A program made the translations under genes and the position numbers. The notes beneath the pieces were generated by a model, which searched no databases, was not told the DNA's origin, and saw only the letters and a list, made by a program, of their open reading frames with translations. This document shows, piece after piece, positions 1-9,553 of a DNA stretch of 64,000 nucleotides. This DNA is from Chondrus crispus (Eukaryota > Rhodophyta > Florideophyceae > Gigartinales > Gigartinaceae), in assembly GCF_000350225.1 (NCBI RefSeq), contig NW_005178533.1, positions 341,444 through 405,443 of the forward strand. Direction: 5' to 3'. How positions within the stretch are numbered: the stretch's first letter is position 1; the number at the start of each line of letters is the position of its first letter.

Positions 1-156
1 AATGTATTAAAAATCCTGTTCGGGTCTCGAGTGCGACGAGCAAAGGGGCGCGAAAACCTTCAGCTAATCGGCTGCCCGTATCGGTCTTCTCTCGCGAGAG
101 CTCTTCGGAGTCGGACCAGGCGTCGGGTAGTGATTTCCCGACTTCAGACTTAGACA

Positions 157-1125
157 TTGGTTTGTCGGGCCGGCGGGGCGCAACCCCCCCCAAATTTTGC
201 CGGGCACCCCAAGAAAATACTTCAGGTTCTAGAGCAGGGGGCCGGATTTCGAGGACTTGGTCGAACCACTCCGGATCGAGATCACGAGCTCGAGGGAACT
301 CCAGAAGCTCTTGAAGTACTTCAACGACGAAACCAGGGTGACGCGAGAGCAGTGAAGGGCAGCCGGACTGACAGAGGACTCCGCGGGCTGTGGGAAGAAT
401 CTGGAAGCCGGGACAATCTCTCAGATTCGTCCAGACCATCGGTTGGCGGATGCGCTCTCCTTCCCTCCGACTACGCGTCGGGCGCCCCGGATTCTTCATC
501 GTTGGTTTTCTCACGGGTCGATCATGCCCTGGCTGACGCCACTTTGTGCCAAGGCGGGTCAGGTGGAAAAGGACAATGGAGACGGCTACCTTGCCCGATA
601 AATTATGACCGCCGGATTAACTCTGGAGAGCCTGCTGAACGAGTTCCACCCTGCGCAGATCATCTACTCGAATGATATGGAGCGCCTGGTTCGTCGTTTG
701 TTGGTTCTGGAAAAGTCACTGGGGATGGATCGACAGGAGCCGGGCCCGTACGTCCTGAGGATGCTCGGTTTCATGGGGATCGGGAGCGGGCCGATCGTCC
801 AGCCAAAGGAGCTGAACCGAAGAGAGAAAGACGTTGGATTGCGCCCTCGTCTTTGCTACCCCGCGATTGGGCCTGCGAGGCGACGACAGGCACGCGTCTC
901 GCAGCTGCTGTGGTCTGGTTGGAGACGGGCATCGAACGAGCAATCATTGTTGACCCCGGACAGACGGGATCGGACTGACGCGCGAGTTCGAGAGCGATGT
1001 CGAGCTGCAGCAGCTCCGACCATCGTGCTGGATAAGGAGGGCTCCGCTATGGGCTCAGGCCGGGCGCCCTCTTTCGGATACTTTGGGGAAGAGAGTCGTG
1101 GGACTACTGCCTTCTGGATGCGAAG
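157..1125 (+). pseudogene. 5' ORF remnant of a tyrosine-recombinase retrotransposon
   Basis: Two overlapping open stretches (157-675 and 605-1159) lie directly upstream of the reverse transcriptase of the YR retrotransposon. I recognise no domain in either. The second has a plausible protein-like stretch around 605-760, followed by an Arg-rich part that looks like frame-shifted sequence. From its position it is the first ORF (gag-like) or the RT linker region of the element. The first 156 bases of the window hold nothing I can identify. Confidence is low because the frames are broken and no motif is diagnostic. Confidence 0.3.
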
Positions 1126-2870
1126 ATGGCAGCCATTCCCGAACCTTCCCTTGCTGTGACTGCCGACCTCTGGGAGACTCTCTTTCCGGGGGAACAATAC
1201 CTCATATCAAAGAACTACTTGATACTCCCTAACTCGGATTGGCCTCGTACGGGGTCTCAGCGTCAGCATACTTATTTAGGAGTAAAGAGCGGACAATGCC
1301 TAGCATTGCTAAAACACATGGACAAGGCAGGAATGATAATCTTCTTGCGACCCAGCCCGAACGTCATCGAGGACTCAATTTTTGGCGTCTGGAAAACAGT
1401 CGGGCAGTCACAGCGCCTAATTTGGGCAGGAAATCGGTCTAACGCATTGTTCAATCCGGAGGCCAGTATGGTCGAGCTACCGAAAGCAGATATTCTCGGG
1501 AGTCTTCACCTGGAGGAGGGAGAGTTGTAGTATAACCCCCCCCTGGGGGCTTTATTTTAGATTAGATCAACTCAGAATCGGATCGGTTACTGTAGGGCTC
1601 GATGCCCTACAGTACTACCACGTGTACCCCCGAGTACAGGGGGCGCACTTGTACACGTGTACGCGCGGAACCAAAGAGCGCGCACACACGTGTACTGTCA
1701 GCCCCGATGGCTGACAGTATTACAGTGTCGACTGATCGCTACAGTACATCGGTACTGTACTACTATGATAGGTTATTATGTACATGAAATATGGAGCGGA
1801 CCGGCGGCGGGGGAGGAGGACAAGCACGGACTTGTGACCCACCGACCGTCAAGGTCCCACTTCCCGCTTATTCTAAGGTAACGCTCGCTAATTACCTTAG
1901 AAGCGGCACCGAGCGCGGGTTGAGGACGCGCGCGGTACGCCCACGAGCCGGCTCCGCCTCCGCCCGTCGGTACTGGATCGTTACCCAGTACCGCGCCGGG
2001 GCGTCGAGCCGTCGAACCGCTCGCGCGTACCCGCGTCCTCCCCGTGCCCGCTCTACCACGCTACCCGGGCCCGCTGCCCGGTGCCGTTAGCTGGTGTCCC
2101 GCTTCACCCCCGTCTTCCCGATCGGACGGGGTCTCAGTCGAACTGTGCATACACCCCTATCGCTGGTGGTGTTTATGCTACAGGAGTCATTGCACCTGGT
2201 GAGCAGTGACGTCTCTCAGTACTACAGTCGTCTACAAGCGCCGGCTTTTCTAGTGCCCTTCCTGGGGCTGCCTCGGATCCGACGCTCGAAGTTGGGTTTC
2301 GAGTCTGGGCCAGAGGTTGTCGCTCCGTGTTTACGATGCATTCCTATGGGGGCTACTTTCACTCTGCACCTTGCGCAAGCTGCGTCCATTGCTATCGTTC
2401 GTCGCTCAGGGCTGCTCGGTTCGCTGATCGGAGGTTCGGGGCGGCAAGTTATACCCCGCCCAGTGGGAACAGTCGTTGTATAAATCGAAGATATCACAGT
2501 CGTCAGCACTTCAAGATGTACCGCAAACGACTCCACGTCTAAAATGTTCGCCACACTTTCGGCTCACAACCTGTCGGATGCTGCAGACATGCCACAGACG
2601 GCGCCCTCTAGAAAGCCCGGGGAGGCTCTCGGCTTGTGGTGGTGGCCGGAGGGAGTGCTTACTATCAAGCCAAAGACAGCACTGCGCCTCCGAGTCCGAA
2701 CCGAGCGGCTGCTCCGGTTGGGGTTCGCCAGTGCCACAGAGCTGCGCCAAACAGTTGGACTTTGGATCTGGAGTTGCTTGCTTCGACGTGAGCTTTTGTC
2801 CATTCTCGACAAGGTGTTATAATTCATGCAAACGGATGATGAAGAAAGGCACAGGCGTCTTCCACCAGCT
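1126..2870 (+). pseudogene. Reverse transcriptase of a DIRS/Ngaro-like YR retrotransposon, decayed and split by a solo LTR
   Basis: Two parts of one RT domain flank the solo LTR at 1526-2182. Part one (1126-1525) ends in the motif RLIWAGNRSNALF, matching the RLI-DxRxxN block that opens the RT of YR retrotransposons. Part two (2183 on) contains DVSQYYSRLQ, then CIPMGATF (the PMG block). Next comes the catalytic box, which here reads V-stop-IED-ITVVST (stop codon 2481-2483) instead of YIDD. Deleting the LTR and one target duplication puts both parts in the same frame, so the insertion postdates a coding RT. The catalytic Asp loss and later frame changes make it inactive. Family placement rests on the neighbouring RNase H and tyrosine recombinase. 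Confidence 0.72.
1526..2182. repeat. Solo LTR (657 bp) inserted in the YR-element RT
   Basis: The segment begins TGTAG and ends CTACA, a perfect 5-bp terminal inverted repeat with TG..CA ends. It is flanked by AGAGT (1521-1525) and GGAGT (2183-2187), a 5-bp target duplication with one mismatch. Removal rejoins the RT reading frame. No internal coding sequence is present, so this is a solo LTR. The interior is rich in hairpins: 11-bp arms around a YCGAT loop near 1590-1617 and again near 1691-1718, a shorter one at 1740-1760, and a CTAAGGTAA/TTACCTTAG stem near 1873-1900. It does not resemble the LTRs of E2, E3 or E5. Confidence 0.85.
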
Positions 2871-2928
2871 GTGAGCACCGAGCTGAACATGCCAGTCGAC
2901 CTCTTCCCGCTCATGTATGCGTAGGTAA

Positions 2929-3540
2929 GGGAGGGTTTCTGCACTCGAGTCTACGCGTTGGATGCCAGCCAATACGGAGGCGGTGTGACTTATTGCAATC
3001 TCTCCCCCAGCAGTTGAAAAACTTCCTACGAACATCTGGGGATACAAGAGAGCGCAAAGGGTGGCTATCGAATTTACAGGTCGTTTCGGAATTTAGTTTC
3101 CCACGCAACGAATTTTGAGACCGTCGCAGGAGCTTTTAGTCTCTCCTTCTTTTCGCTGTGCCTTTCAACGGATGTCATTTCGAACTGCGATATCTACGCG
3201 ATGGTCTTGCAGGCAGCACACAAACCTCCTCGAGCTCGAGACGGTCATCCTCGCTGTGCGTCACATGCAACGCTTGGAAAATTCTCGCCACTATCGCGTC
3301 TCCCTCTTTGTCGATAGTACGATCGCCCTTGGCACCTTGGCGAAGGGGAGATCCTCCTCTTCATCCATCAACGGAGATTGCCGTCGCTTCGCCGCAGCCG
3401 TTATCCGGGGGATCTCAGATTACAGCTATACTGGGTCCCTACCGAACTCAATCATGCTGATGAACCTTCAGGGTCAATTCGAGGCCGGCGGCCGCCCGCA
3501 GAAAGCAGCCCACCTGCTACTGTCGGAGAGCCTCACCCGT
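2929..3540 (+). pseudogene. RNase H domain of the YR retrotransposon
   Basis: Frames are shifted, but the RNase H motifs come in order. VYALDASQYGGG (from about 2949) is the first catalytic Asp block. LELETVILAVRHM (about 3226) carries the catalytic Glu. FVDSTIALGTL (about 3307) follows, and in another frame YWVPTELNHADEPS (about 3430) resembles the PSELNxADxPSR motif of this retroelement RNase H. At least two frame changes and one stop (in SPSS-stop, about 3017) separate these blocks, so the domain is dead. Its position between RT and recombinase is the usual order for YR elements. Confidence 0.7.
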
Positions 3541-4452
3541 CCGACCGCTCTGCAAACGGCTGGATACAAGGACTTCTCTTTGCGTGTCTACCGGCGCGGT
3601 GTGCAGCTGTTCATCACCTGGCTATCGGTCTTGCATCCAGACGTTACCCTCTTATTCGATGTTGATCGTGCTCTCGCCGACTATTCAACCGTCCTGTACG
3701 ACCACAACCCGCAACGAGGGGAGCGTCAACTCTTCATCAACACTATATCTGGGATCGAGTTTGTGGTTCCTCATGCCCATCATCTCCTTCGGGAGGCGCG
3801 CCTCGCCTCGAGGGGATGGGATCGTTTGGTACCCTCGCGCTCCCCACTTCCTCTAAGATCAGATATTGTGGACGCAGTGTCCGGATTCCACTACTACCGG
3901 GGCCATCGTTCTATGGCCATAGAACGGTCGCTCGGATTCCACGGATATTTGAGGGCCATGGAGATACTTGCTCTTCGGTGAGGAGATTTCTCTTTCGAAG
4001 GGGATCGGCGACTGTCTTCTCGTAATATTCGGTCGCGGTGCGGCTGTGTTGTACGTGAGGCCAAAACAGGCAAAAATCAGTTCGTGCCTCTGTCAGACGC
4101 CGAACTGCTTGCTCGACTACAGTCATGGCTAAGTCGCTGTTGGCGCTCTCGAGGTCACAGGATGGACTCGACGGTTTTCCGGTCACCATACGCTGAACTG
4201 ACAACTGGCTTGAAAGATGCTCTGCAAGCGCTGGATCTGTCAACAGCCGGTTACACGCTTTATTATCTACGACATGGTGGGGCCACCTCCGATGTTTTGG
4301 ACAAGAAGCTTTTCGCGGACATCTTGGCAAAAGGACGTTGGAACTCTGATAAATCGTGCCGAAGACATCTCAACGCCGGAAAGAGACTCATGATCGCTTC
4401 AGAGGACTCGGCTCGTGCAAAACGACGTCTCACCCAGTACGCGGCACGTTGA
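3541..4452 (+). pseudogene. Tyrosine recombinase (integrase) of the YR retrotransposon, catalytic residues altered
   Basis: GYLRAMEILALR (near 3944) is the motif-I Arg box. KTGKNQFVPL (about 4066) is the Lys hairpin. YYLRHGGAT (4261-4287) is the HxxR box, with the Arg kept but Tyr in place of the expected His. GRWNSDKSCRRHLNAGK (about 4336-4386) is the nucleophile box, with His (codon 4366-4368) where the catalytic Tyr is expected. A stop at 3979-3981 separates the Arg box from the rest. Tyrosine recombinases integrate DIRS/Ngaro elements through circular intermediates. The two substitutions and the frame break make this copy inactive. The final stop at 4450-4452 looks like the natural end. 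Confidence 0.75.
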
Positions 4453-4481
4453 GGACGTGCCAGTTACCGAGGTTGCGGAAG

Positions 4482-4612
4482 TCAGGGCGCGCGAGACCAC
4501 CGCCATGGCTTCGGTCAGGTGTCTGACACCTCCATGACAATCGGGATATACTGCACGTAAATAATTGGGACCATCTGGTCCGGCCAATGAGCACATAAGC
4601 GACACGAAGAAT
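4482..4612 (+). repeat. Direct repeat copy 1 at the 3' end of the YR element
   Basis: This 131-bp block starts TCAGGGCGCGCGAGACC just after the recombinase ORF. It recurs at 4989-5119 with roughly 20 percent divergence by eye. YR retrotransposons of the PAT/Ngaro type end in split direct repeats, and two copies downstream of the recombinase fit that layout. The spacer (4613-4988) is AT-richer and has no ORF I can support. Confidence 0.7.
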
Positions 4613-4988
4613 GGATTTTCGAAAGAAGATTTTTCCTGAAGGAGGCTCAGATGGGAACTGCGACGGGTGCCGCATTTGTTTTACGTTAACCTTGCATCTA
4701 ATGTTCGAGATGAGATCAAGGATCTTGTAATGGCTGTACTGAGTCAAATTTGGCTTTTAGACGTTTCGAATTAATGAGAACAAGTACACTGTTTCGCGGA
4801 TGTATTACAGACAGTTGTGAAAGGTCGCGTAGTTTTGCACGGAATCTACATTTATTCGCCACCGAGATGAGACGCAGGGCAGGGGGAGGGCAGCTTCGCC
4901 TCTTTCTTTTTGTCACCGTCTCACCTCCCTAATTCTATTTTTTCATTTTTTGGTTGTTACGACTTAGTTGATATCTCTGTCTTTGACA

Positions 4989-5119
4989 TCAGGGCGCGCA
5001 AGACCATCGCCATGGCTTCGGTCATGTATCTCAAGCATCTATGACCATTCCGATGTACCGCACGTAAATAATTACGGCCATCTGGTTCGGCTAATGAGTA
5101 CATGAGCGACACGAAGAAC
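4989..5119 (+). repeat. Direct repeat copy 2 at the 3' end of the YR element
   Basis: This is the second copy of the 131-bp repeat, sharing for example GCCATGGCTTCGGTCA, GCACGTAAATAATT and GCGACACGAAGAA with copy 1. It probably marks the 3' boundary of the YR element. The partner 5' repeats are not in the window, so the full split-direct-repeat structure cannot be shown. Confidence 0.68.
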
Positions 5120-5541
5120 AGTATTTCCTATAGCCTTCTACGATTCCCATTGGCGTCACTTGACTTGCTCAATTGTTTTGTATCTATAGCGGAATACCCC
5201 TTTAGGAAATGCGACCGTATTATGTTTTCTGTTTAATTGCGCACTGTAAAAGCATCCTGAGACACAAAACGTCGAGAAATTGTCGAGTTCTCCGAGGGAA
5301 TTTTGGAGCGCAAAGCACTCAGCGAGGATCGACCTGTGGCCTCAAGATGATACACCCGCCCTTGCAGACAACTACACCACCTCTCAGTTGAAATGAAAGT
5401 AGTTTCTAGTTGTTTATAAAGGCGAAGTGCTACTAAATGTCTATACTGTAGTGAATAAACTAATATTTTAACTGTAATTAATTCATTTTTGATGCCAAAT
5501 TTCCAGTTCAGATTTTGGCCTCATATGAGGTCAAACTTCGC
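5120..5541. other. Intergenic AT-rich stretch with a palindrome
   Basis: I see no gene here. The stretch has a TATA-like TTTATAAAGG near 5413 and a near-perfect 22-bp palindrome at 5514-5535 centred on CCTCATATGAGG. The same 12-mer occurs in the terminal hairpins of the piggyBac-like element at 53.7 and 56.4 kb. Confidence 0.4.
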
Positions 5542-5679
5542 TGTGGTTCCATCCAGATAAGGCAGCCCTTACAGACAAGGCACGCTGCCATTTAGGGCTT
5601 TCATAGCAAACAGAATAAATTCCGTGTCGCCTCCGCCACCTTCGGGGGTCGGAGGCATCGGTCTGACCTTGGCATCACA
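5542..5679 (+). repeat. Possible short 5' LTR of a copia element
   Basis: The proposed LTR runs from TGTGGTTCCATCC to GGCATCACA (TGTGGT and ATCACA are inverted with one mismatch). It contains an AATAAA at 5612-5617 and sits directly before a copia-type primer-binding site. At 138 bp it is short, and without a 3' partner the left boundary is tentative. Confidence 0.35.
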
Positions 5680-5692
5680 GGTTATGGGCACC
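5680..5692 (+). promoter_or_regulatory. Copia-type primer-binding site
   Basis: GGTTATGGGCACC directly follows the proposed LTR end. It resembles the GGTTATGGGCCC primer-binding site of Drosophila copia, which is primed by a half initiator-methionine tRNA. That comparison is from memory; the position upstream of a copia gag supports it. Confidence 0.45.
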
Positions 5693-5804
5693 AGGCACTA
5701 CTACTGACATCCGATCCGCCGCAAAACCAAACCAATCCCCACGGCGATAAACAGCAGCGCAACGACTAACCAACCTCCCGCACCCCCGCAGACAGGAAAC
5801 CGAC

Positions 5805-6597
5805 ATGACAGATCCACAAGCACCCACATCGGGACAGCTCCCGCGCCTCGACACAACCAAGTACACGTTTCGGTTCGACGCACTGGAAATCTACGCACGT
5901 ACAATAGCCGCCATCGAACAGATCGACGTACCCCACACACCGGACCACGATCCAAGCACGGAGGCCTCAAACCAAAAAAATCAGACCAACTACGCCGAGC
6001 CATCATGCAAAGCCTAACACCGGACATCATCAGGATACTACAACCCCACGTACTCCGGTACGAACCGAACGTAATCTACCGCATCATAAGAGGAGTCGTT
6101 CACACAACATCAACCGAAAATCGTGAGATGTTGGATGCTGAAGCCAGAAGCATCAAATACGAACCCAGAACCCAACTCAAAGACTGTCAGTCAGCACCGG
6201 GAAATACGGTACAAGGTGCAAGTCGCACGCTACCCCAATATAGATGACGAATGCACGACCGTTCGATACATGCTACAAGGGCTCAGCCATCACCCAGACA
6301 TGAGCACCCTAGCCATAATCACGGCAGGGCACCCACCCGTCACCATACAGGCTTTCACCCACCACGTCCAACAAGTGCAGCTGATGCAAACACAAACCCC
6401 AGCAACACCCACTACCACAGCACCACAACACGAATCCCGACACAGAACATCGCGAGCGCGCTTCCCAAGACCAGCCCGAGGCACAACAACATACTCTCGA
6501 CCAACGGAACACCAGGGGCCATGGTGCATTCATCACGGCAGCCTACACAACAGAAAAATGCTACGCACGTAGAAAACATCTTGCACCCACACGGGTA
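5805..6597 (+). pseudogene. Ty1/copia Gag, frameshifted
   Basis: The first frame starts at the ATG at 5805 (MTDPQAPTSGQLPRL) and stops at 6017. The protein continues in overlapping frames from 6005 and 6123. It ends in a zinc-binding box WCIHHGSLHN near 6520, where the His-x-Glu-Lys-Cys tail is displaced by another shift. That CxxHG..H....C box just upstream of a DSGA protease is typical of copia Gag. At least three frame breaks make it a pseudogene. Base composition is strikingly A/C-rich on this strand compared with the GC-rich neighbours. Confidence 0.6.
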
Positions 6598-6599
6598 AC

Positions 6600-7103
6600 G
6601 CACACGCAGCACACGCCTACGACAGCGACGCAGACCCACACCAGAGCGCCTTCCAAGAGTTGCAAGAACGCATACAAGCGCTTGAAGCGACACTTACCGG
6701 CGTAGGAAACACAACCGACAGTAAGCCAAATATCATACTGGACTCCGGTGCAAACCCTGCGCATACCCCACGACCCCACGCGAATATGCCACGAAGCACC
6801 GGGACACTAACCACGAAAGCCACGGGACACCGCGCGTCAATGACACACACGGGACGCATAACCATACCACAGAATAATAACAAGCTGAAAATACCTGCTG
6901 TCCACACCCCGCAAGTCAAGGAAAATCTGCTGTCCGTGCATGACTTCACGACGCACGGACAGGTAACATTCTCAAGAAACCAGGCAACCCTCCGCCAACC
7001 CATCCACATCGCGCAACCAATCATCACAGCGAAATTCCGCGACGGACAATACAGGCTCGACCAAGACGCCACAGCCAAAAGGGGCAGGCACATACAGCCG
7101 TAA
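6600..7103 (+). pseudogene. Ty1/copia protease fragment
   Basis: The frame from about 6660 to 7103 contains IILDSGANPAHTPRP, the aspartic protease active site of copia polyproteins. It is followed by VHTPQVKENLLSVHDF and VTFSRNQATL, the usual P-x-x-x-N-L-L-S-V and V-x-F blocks. The expected integrase GAG_pre block and catalytic core are missing. Sequence stops being recognisable before the E3 LTR at 7299, which cuts the element. Confidence 0.65.
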
Positions 7104-7298
7104 AAAGAAACACGTTACAAAAACACAATCCCACGCCGCCCCGCGCACAACACCTACCCCAAACGCCCCCACTGGGCAACGCAGCACCTACATATCACTC
7201 TATACACAAAGACCACGAGCACCTAACATGCGCACATCCCCAGGCCCCCACGAAAATACAAACAGACAGCACAGGCACAAAAACAAATGTCTGAATGG
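7104..7298 (+). other. Residual copia sequence upstream of E3
   Basis: A/C-rich sequence of the same composition as the copia fragment, with no intact ORF. The last five bases (AATGG, 7294-7298) would be the left target duplication of E3. No right copy can be checked because the E3 3' end is lost. Confidence 0.4.
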
Positions 7299-8190
7299 TG
7301 TAGTGCAATACGCACCTGCAAAGGGGGGTGAAAAGAAAGGAAAACATTTGGATACGAAAGGTAGTCCGGGTTTGGGGGACACACGTGTGAATAATTGCAC
7401 AGTTTTAATTTTTAATTATTTAATTTTATTTAGTTAATTAGTTGGCATTAATTTTGCTGACACTAGATTAGATCTAGAATCTAGAGCCGGGAGCTACTGT
7501 ACTCGCCCCGGCGGGGCTCTATATAACTTAGCCCTTTGACCGAACAAGTCAATAAACCAACCCGAGTTGCCAGAGTTGAATGTCGCCTTGGTCGAAGTCC
7601 GTCTCTACCAAGACGCTCCCTTTTACCTAAGCCTACTGCATCCTCTATCGCTCGGGGTTCCCATTCCTTTTTCCTTTATTTCCCTATCCTTTTCTATCTC
7701 TAATTCTACCTATTTTTCCCTTATCTTGTGTTGGTGCCATCGGCCTCGGTTGCGACCGAACCGGTGTAGGTGTTTCGAGCCATCGGGCGGCACGGTTGAC
7801 GTAGCGCTGCTACTTTCATTTCATCCCGTCGGGCTGCGTTGCGACGCTCCCGTCGAAGGCCTTGTCGCGTTACAAGGTGTCGAAGAAGCGCAACGAGCAT
7901 TGGCCTTACAACCCAGTGGAACCGGGGTACCTACGTACGCGCCCCACCTCACACTCGTCGAGCAGATCTCTTCGCAAGTCTCTACCACACCGATCCCGGG
8001 CCGGGCTATTTCTCTGTGCCTCTCCATCAGTGATCCGAGCTACTACGAGTCGCAAGCTCATTTAAACGGAGAAGGGAGAGTCGGACACTCCGCAGCGCTG
8101 TGCCATCGGCAGTTCTTCTTTTTGTTGCTGTTGTTGTTTTTGCTGGACCATCGGACCGCGGTCTCTGCCCGACAGGCGCATTGCACTACA
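7299..8190 (+). repeat. 5' LTR of E3
   Basis: The LTR begins TGTAGTGCAATACGC and ends GCGCATTGCACTACA, a 15-bp terminal inverted repeat with one mismatch. It contains CTATATAAC (about 7509) as a TATA box and TCAATAAACC (about 7548) as a possible polyadenylation signal. T-rich tracts occur at 7660-7735 and 8110-8145. The primer-binding site follows after four bases. The ORFs in it (such as 7567-8238) have no recognisable content. Confidence 0.8.
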
Positions 8191-8194
8191 AAAG

Positions 8195-8212
8195 TGGTCT
8201 CCCGACCTAGAA
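8195..8212 (+). promoter_or_regulatory. Primer-binding site of E3
   Basis: TGGTCTCCCGACCTAGAA starts with the TGG complementary to a tRNA 3' CCA, four bases inside the LTR. The same 18 bases occur at the E5 primer-binding site (52316-52333, minus strand). I cannot assign the tRNA with confidence. Confidence 0.7.
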
Positions 8213-8347
8213 ATTTGTCTACTGTGCAGGAGACCTGACCTAGAATCTGTTTTGTCTACGACAAGGAAGTGGTCTGGGTAACGGACTCTTTTTTTATTTT
8301 CTTTTTGTTTGTAACTTTTTTGCTGCGTAGGTCCGCTCGTACGAGCG

Positions 8348-8833
8348 ATGTCAACAAGCGCACCCGGGGACGTCGGTTCCGGTGCGAGCAGAGCCGGATC
8401 GGCACGAGCGTCGAGGATCCCGAGGGGTCCTCGCACCCCGATCCAGGCCAATACGGCCACGGACCCCGGAGATCAAGAATCCCCTACGGAGATAGCCGCC
8501 GACAAGACTGACCTCGACGAGAAGTTGGAGAAGATGAGCAGCGAAATTCGCGAAGAAGCGAAGAAAAATCTCGAGGCTGAATTAGCCCTCGTCCGGAAGC
8601 AACTGGAGTTGCAAGCATCCAAGTTCCACACCGTTTTGGGAGATCTGTCGGCTCGAGTGGATCTCGTCGAGAAGGATCGAGGTGAGGCGACCGACGGTCT
8701 TGAGCCGGAGGTCCTAGCCTCGTTGAAAATTTCGGTCAAGGACGCGAGGCGCGACGCGAATCAAGCCTTGGAGTCCTTAGGAAAATTTAGAACAAGCATC
8801 GATGACCGATTTGATAGCGCCGCGCAACGTCTC
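8348..8833 (+). CDS. E3 Gag, N-terminal piece
   Basis: The frame opens with ATG at 8348 and runs 162 codons to the E2 target site. After a Ser/Gly/Arg-rich start it has a long charged coiled-coil-like stretch (about residues 55-120, rich in Glu, Lys and Leu). The same arrangement opens the Gag of E5. The frame continues exactly at 20470 when E2 and one GTCTC target copy are subtracted, and no stop is introduced. Chromovirus Gag forms the virus-like particle that packages element RNA. Confidence 0.75.
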
Positions 8834-9426
8834 TGTGGTACAACTCCACACCGCGACCCCCGGTGGGAGATGAAAACCGCCGAGACGGGCGGTTACTACT
8901 GTAGTAATCGTGCACGCGCCCTCTGCAAGCACAGTAGTACCTCCACGGCGTACACGTGACCCCACCGTTGGCGCCGGTCGTGGCCACGGGCACACGTGTG
9001 CGACCCATCCGGTAAGTAATTAGCAATTAGTGGTTAATGGCACAAATTAGCCAATTTAGTACAGTAGCTGGTATACAGTATGTAACAGCTACTGTAGCAG
9101 GACAGGTGTCCTGGCGTCCCACTTAGGGGTTAAGACCAGGGGCACCTGCCCGGTTCCAGTAAACGGGGGCAGACTCGCCTCCCTTCCCTTTACGGCTTTT
9201 TGCTAACTCCGTACGGTTTTACCTCTAAGTCTCAGGCTTCTAACCCGTGACCGGCCGTCTGGATCTAACACCACCGACCGGCTGTGCGTCACCGGCCACG
9301 TGAGCCTTCCCTCTTTTCGAGTCCTTCCGTACGGTTTGCGCTCGCGTGGGTTGCCTTGCGGCGCGTGCTCCCTTACCTCTAACCCCCCTCGTTCCGAGTG
9401 GTCGGGACGAAGGTAGTTATACCACA
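8834..9426 (+). repeat. 5' LTR of E2
   Basis: Begins TGTGGTA and ends TACCACA, a perfect 7-bp terminal inverted repeat. It holds an inverted repeat TACAGTAGCTG/CAGCTACTGTA separated by 15 bases (about 9060-9096). Confidence 0.95.
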
Positions 9427-9429
9427 TTT

Positions 9430-9447
9430 TGGTAATCTTGTGGAGGG
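9430..9447 (+). promoter_or_regulatory. Primer-binding site of E2
   Basis: TGGTAATCTTGTGGAGGG begins three bases after the LTR with the TGG complementary to a tRNA CCA end. It differs from the site shared by E3 and E5, so E2 uses another primer tRNA. Confidence 0.65.
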
Positions 9448-9553
9448 TATAACTACAGAAGTTGAGGCCGCACTGGATCGCCAGCGCGAGCAACTACCGA
9501 TCGGATTGAAAGAGGTTGAAAATCACCGCGTCGATCGCCAGTGATCATCGACG

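Noticed and set aside
7299-8190. Relation of the 1.5-kb solo LTR to the E3 LTR
   Set aside because: Both start TGTAG, but lengths and interiors do not align by eye.
7567-8238. 223-residue ORF in the E3 LTR and leader
   Set aside because: It crosses the LTR end and primer-binding site and has no protein-like content.
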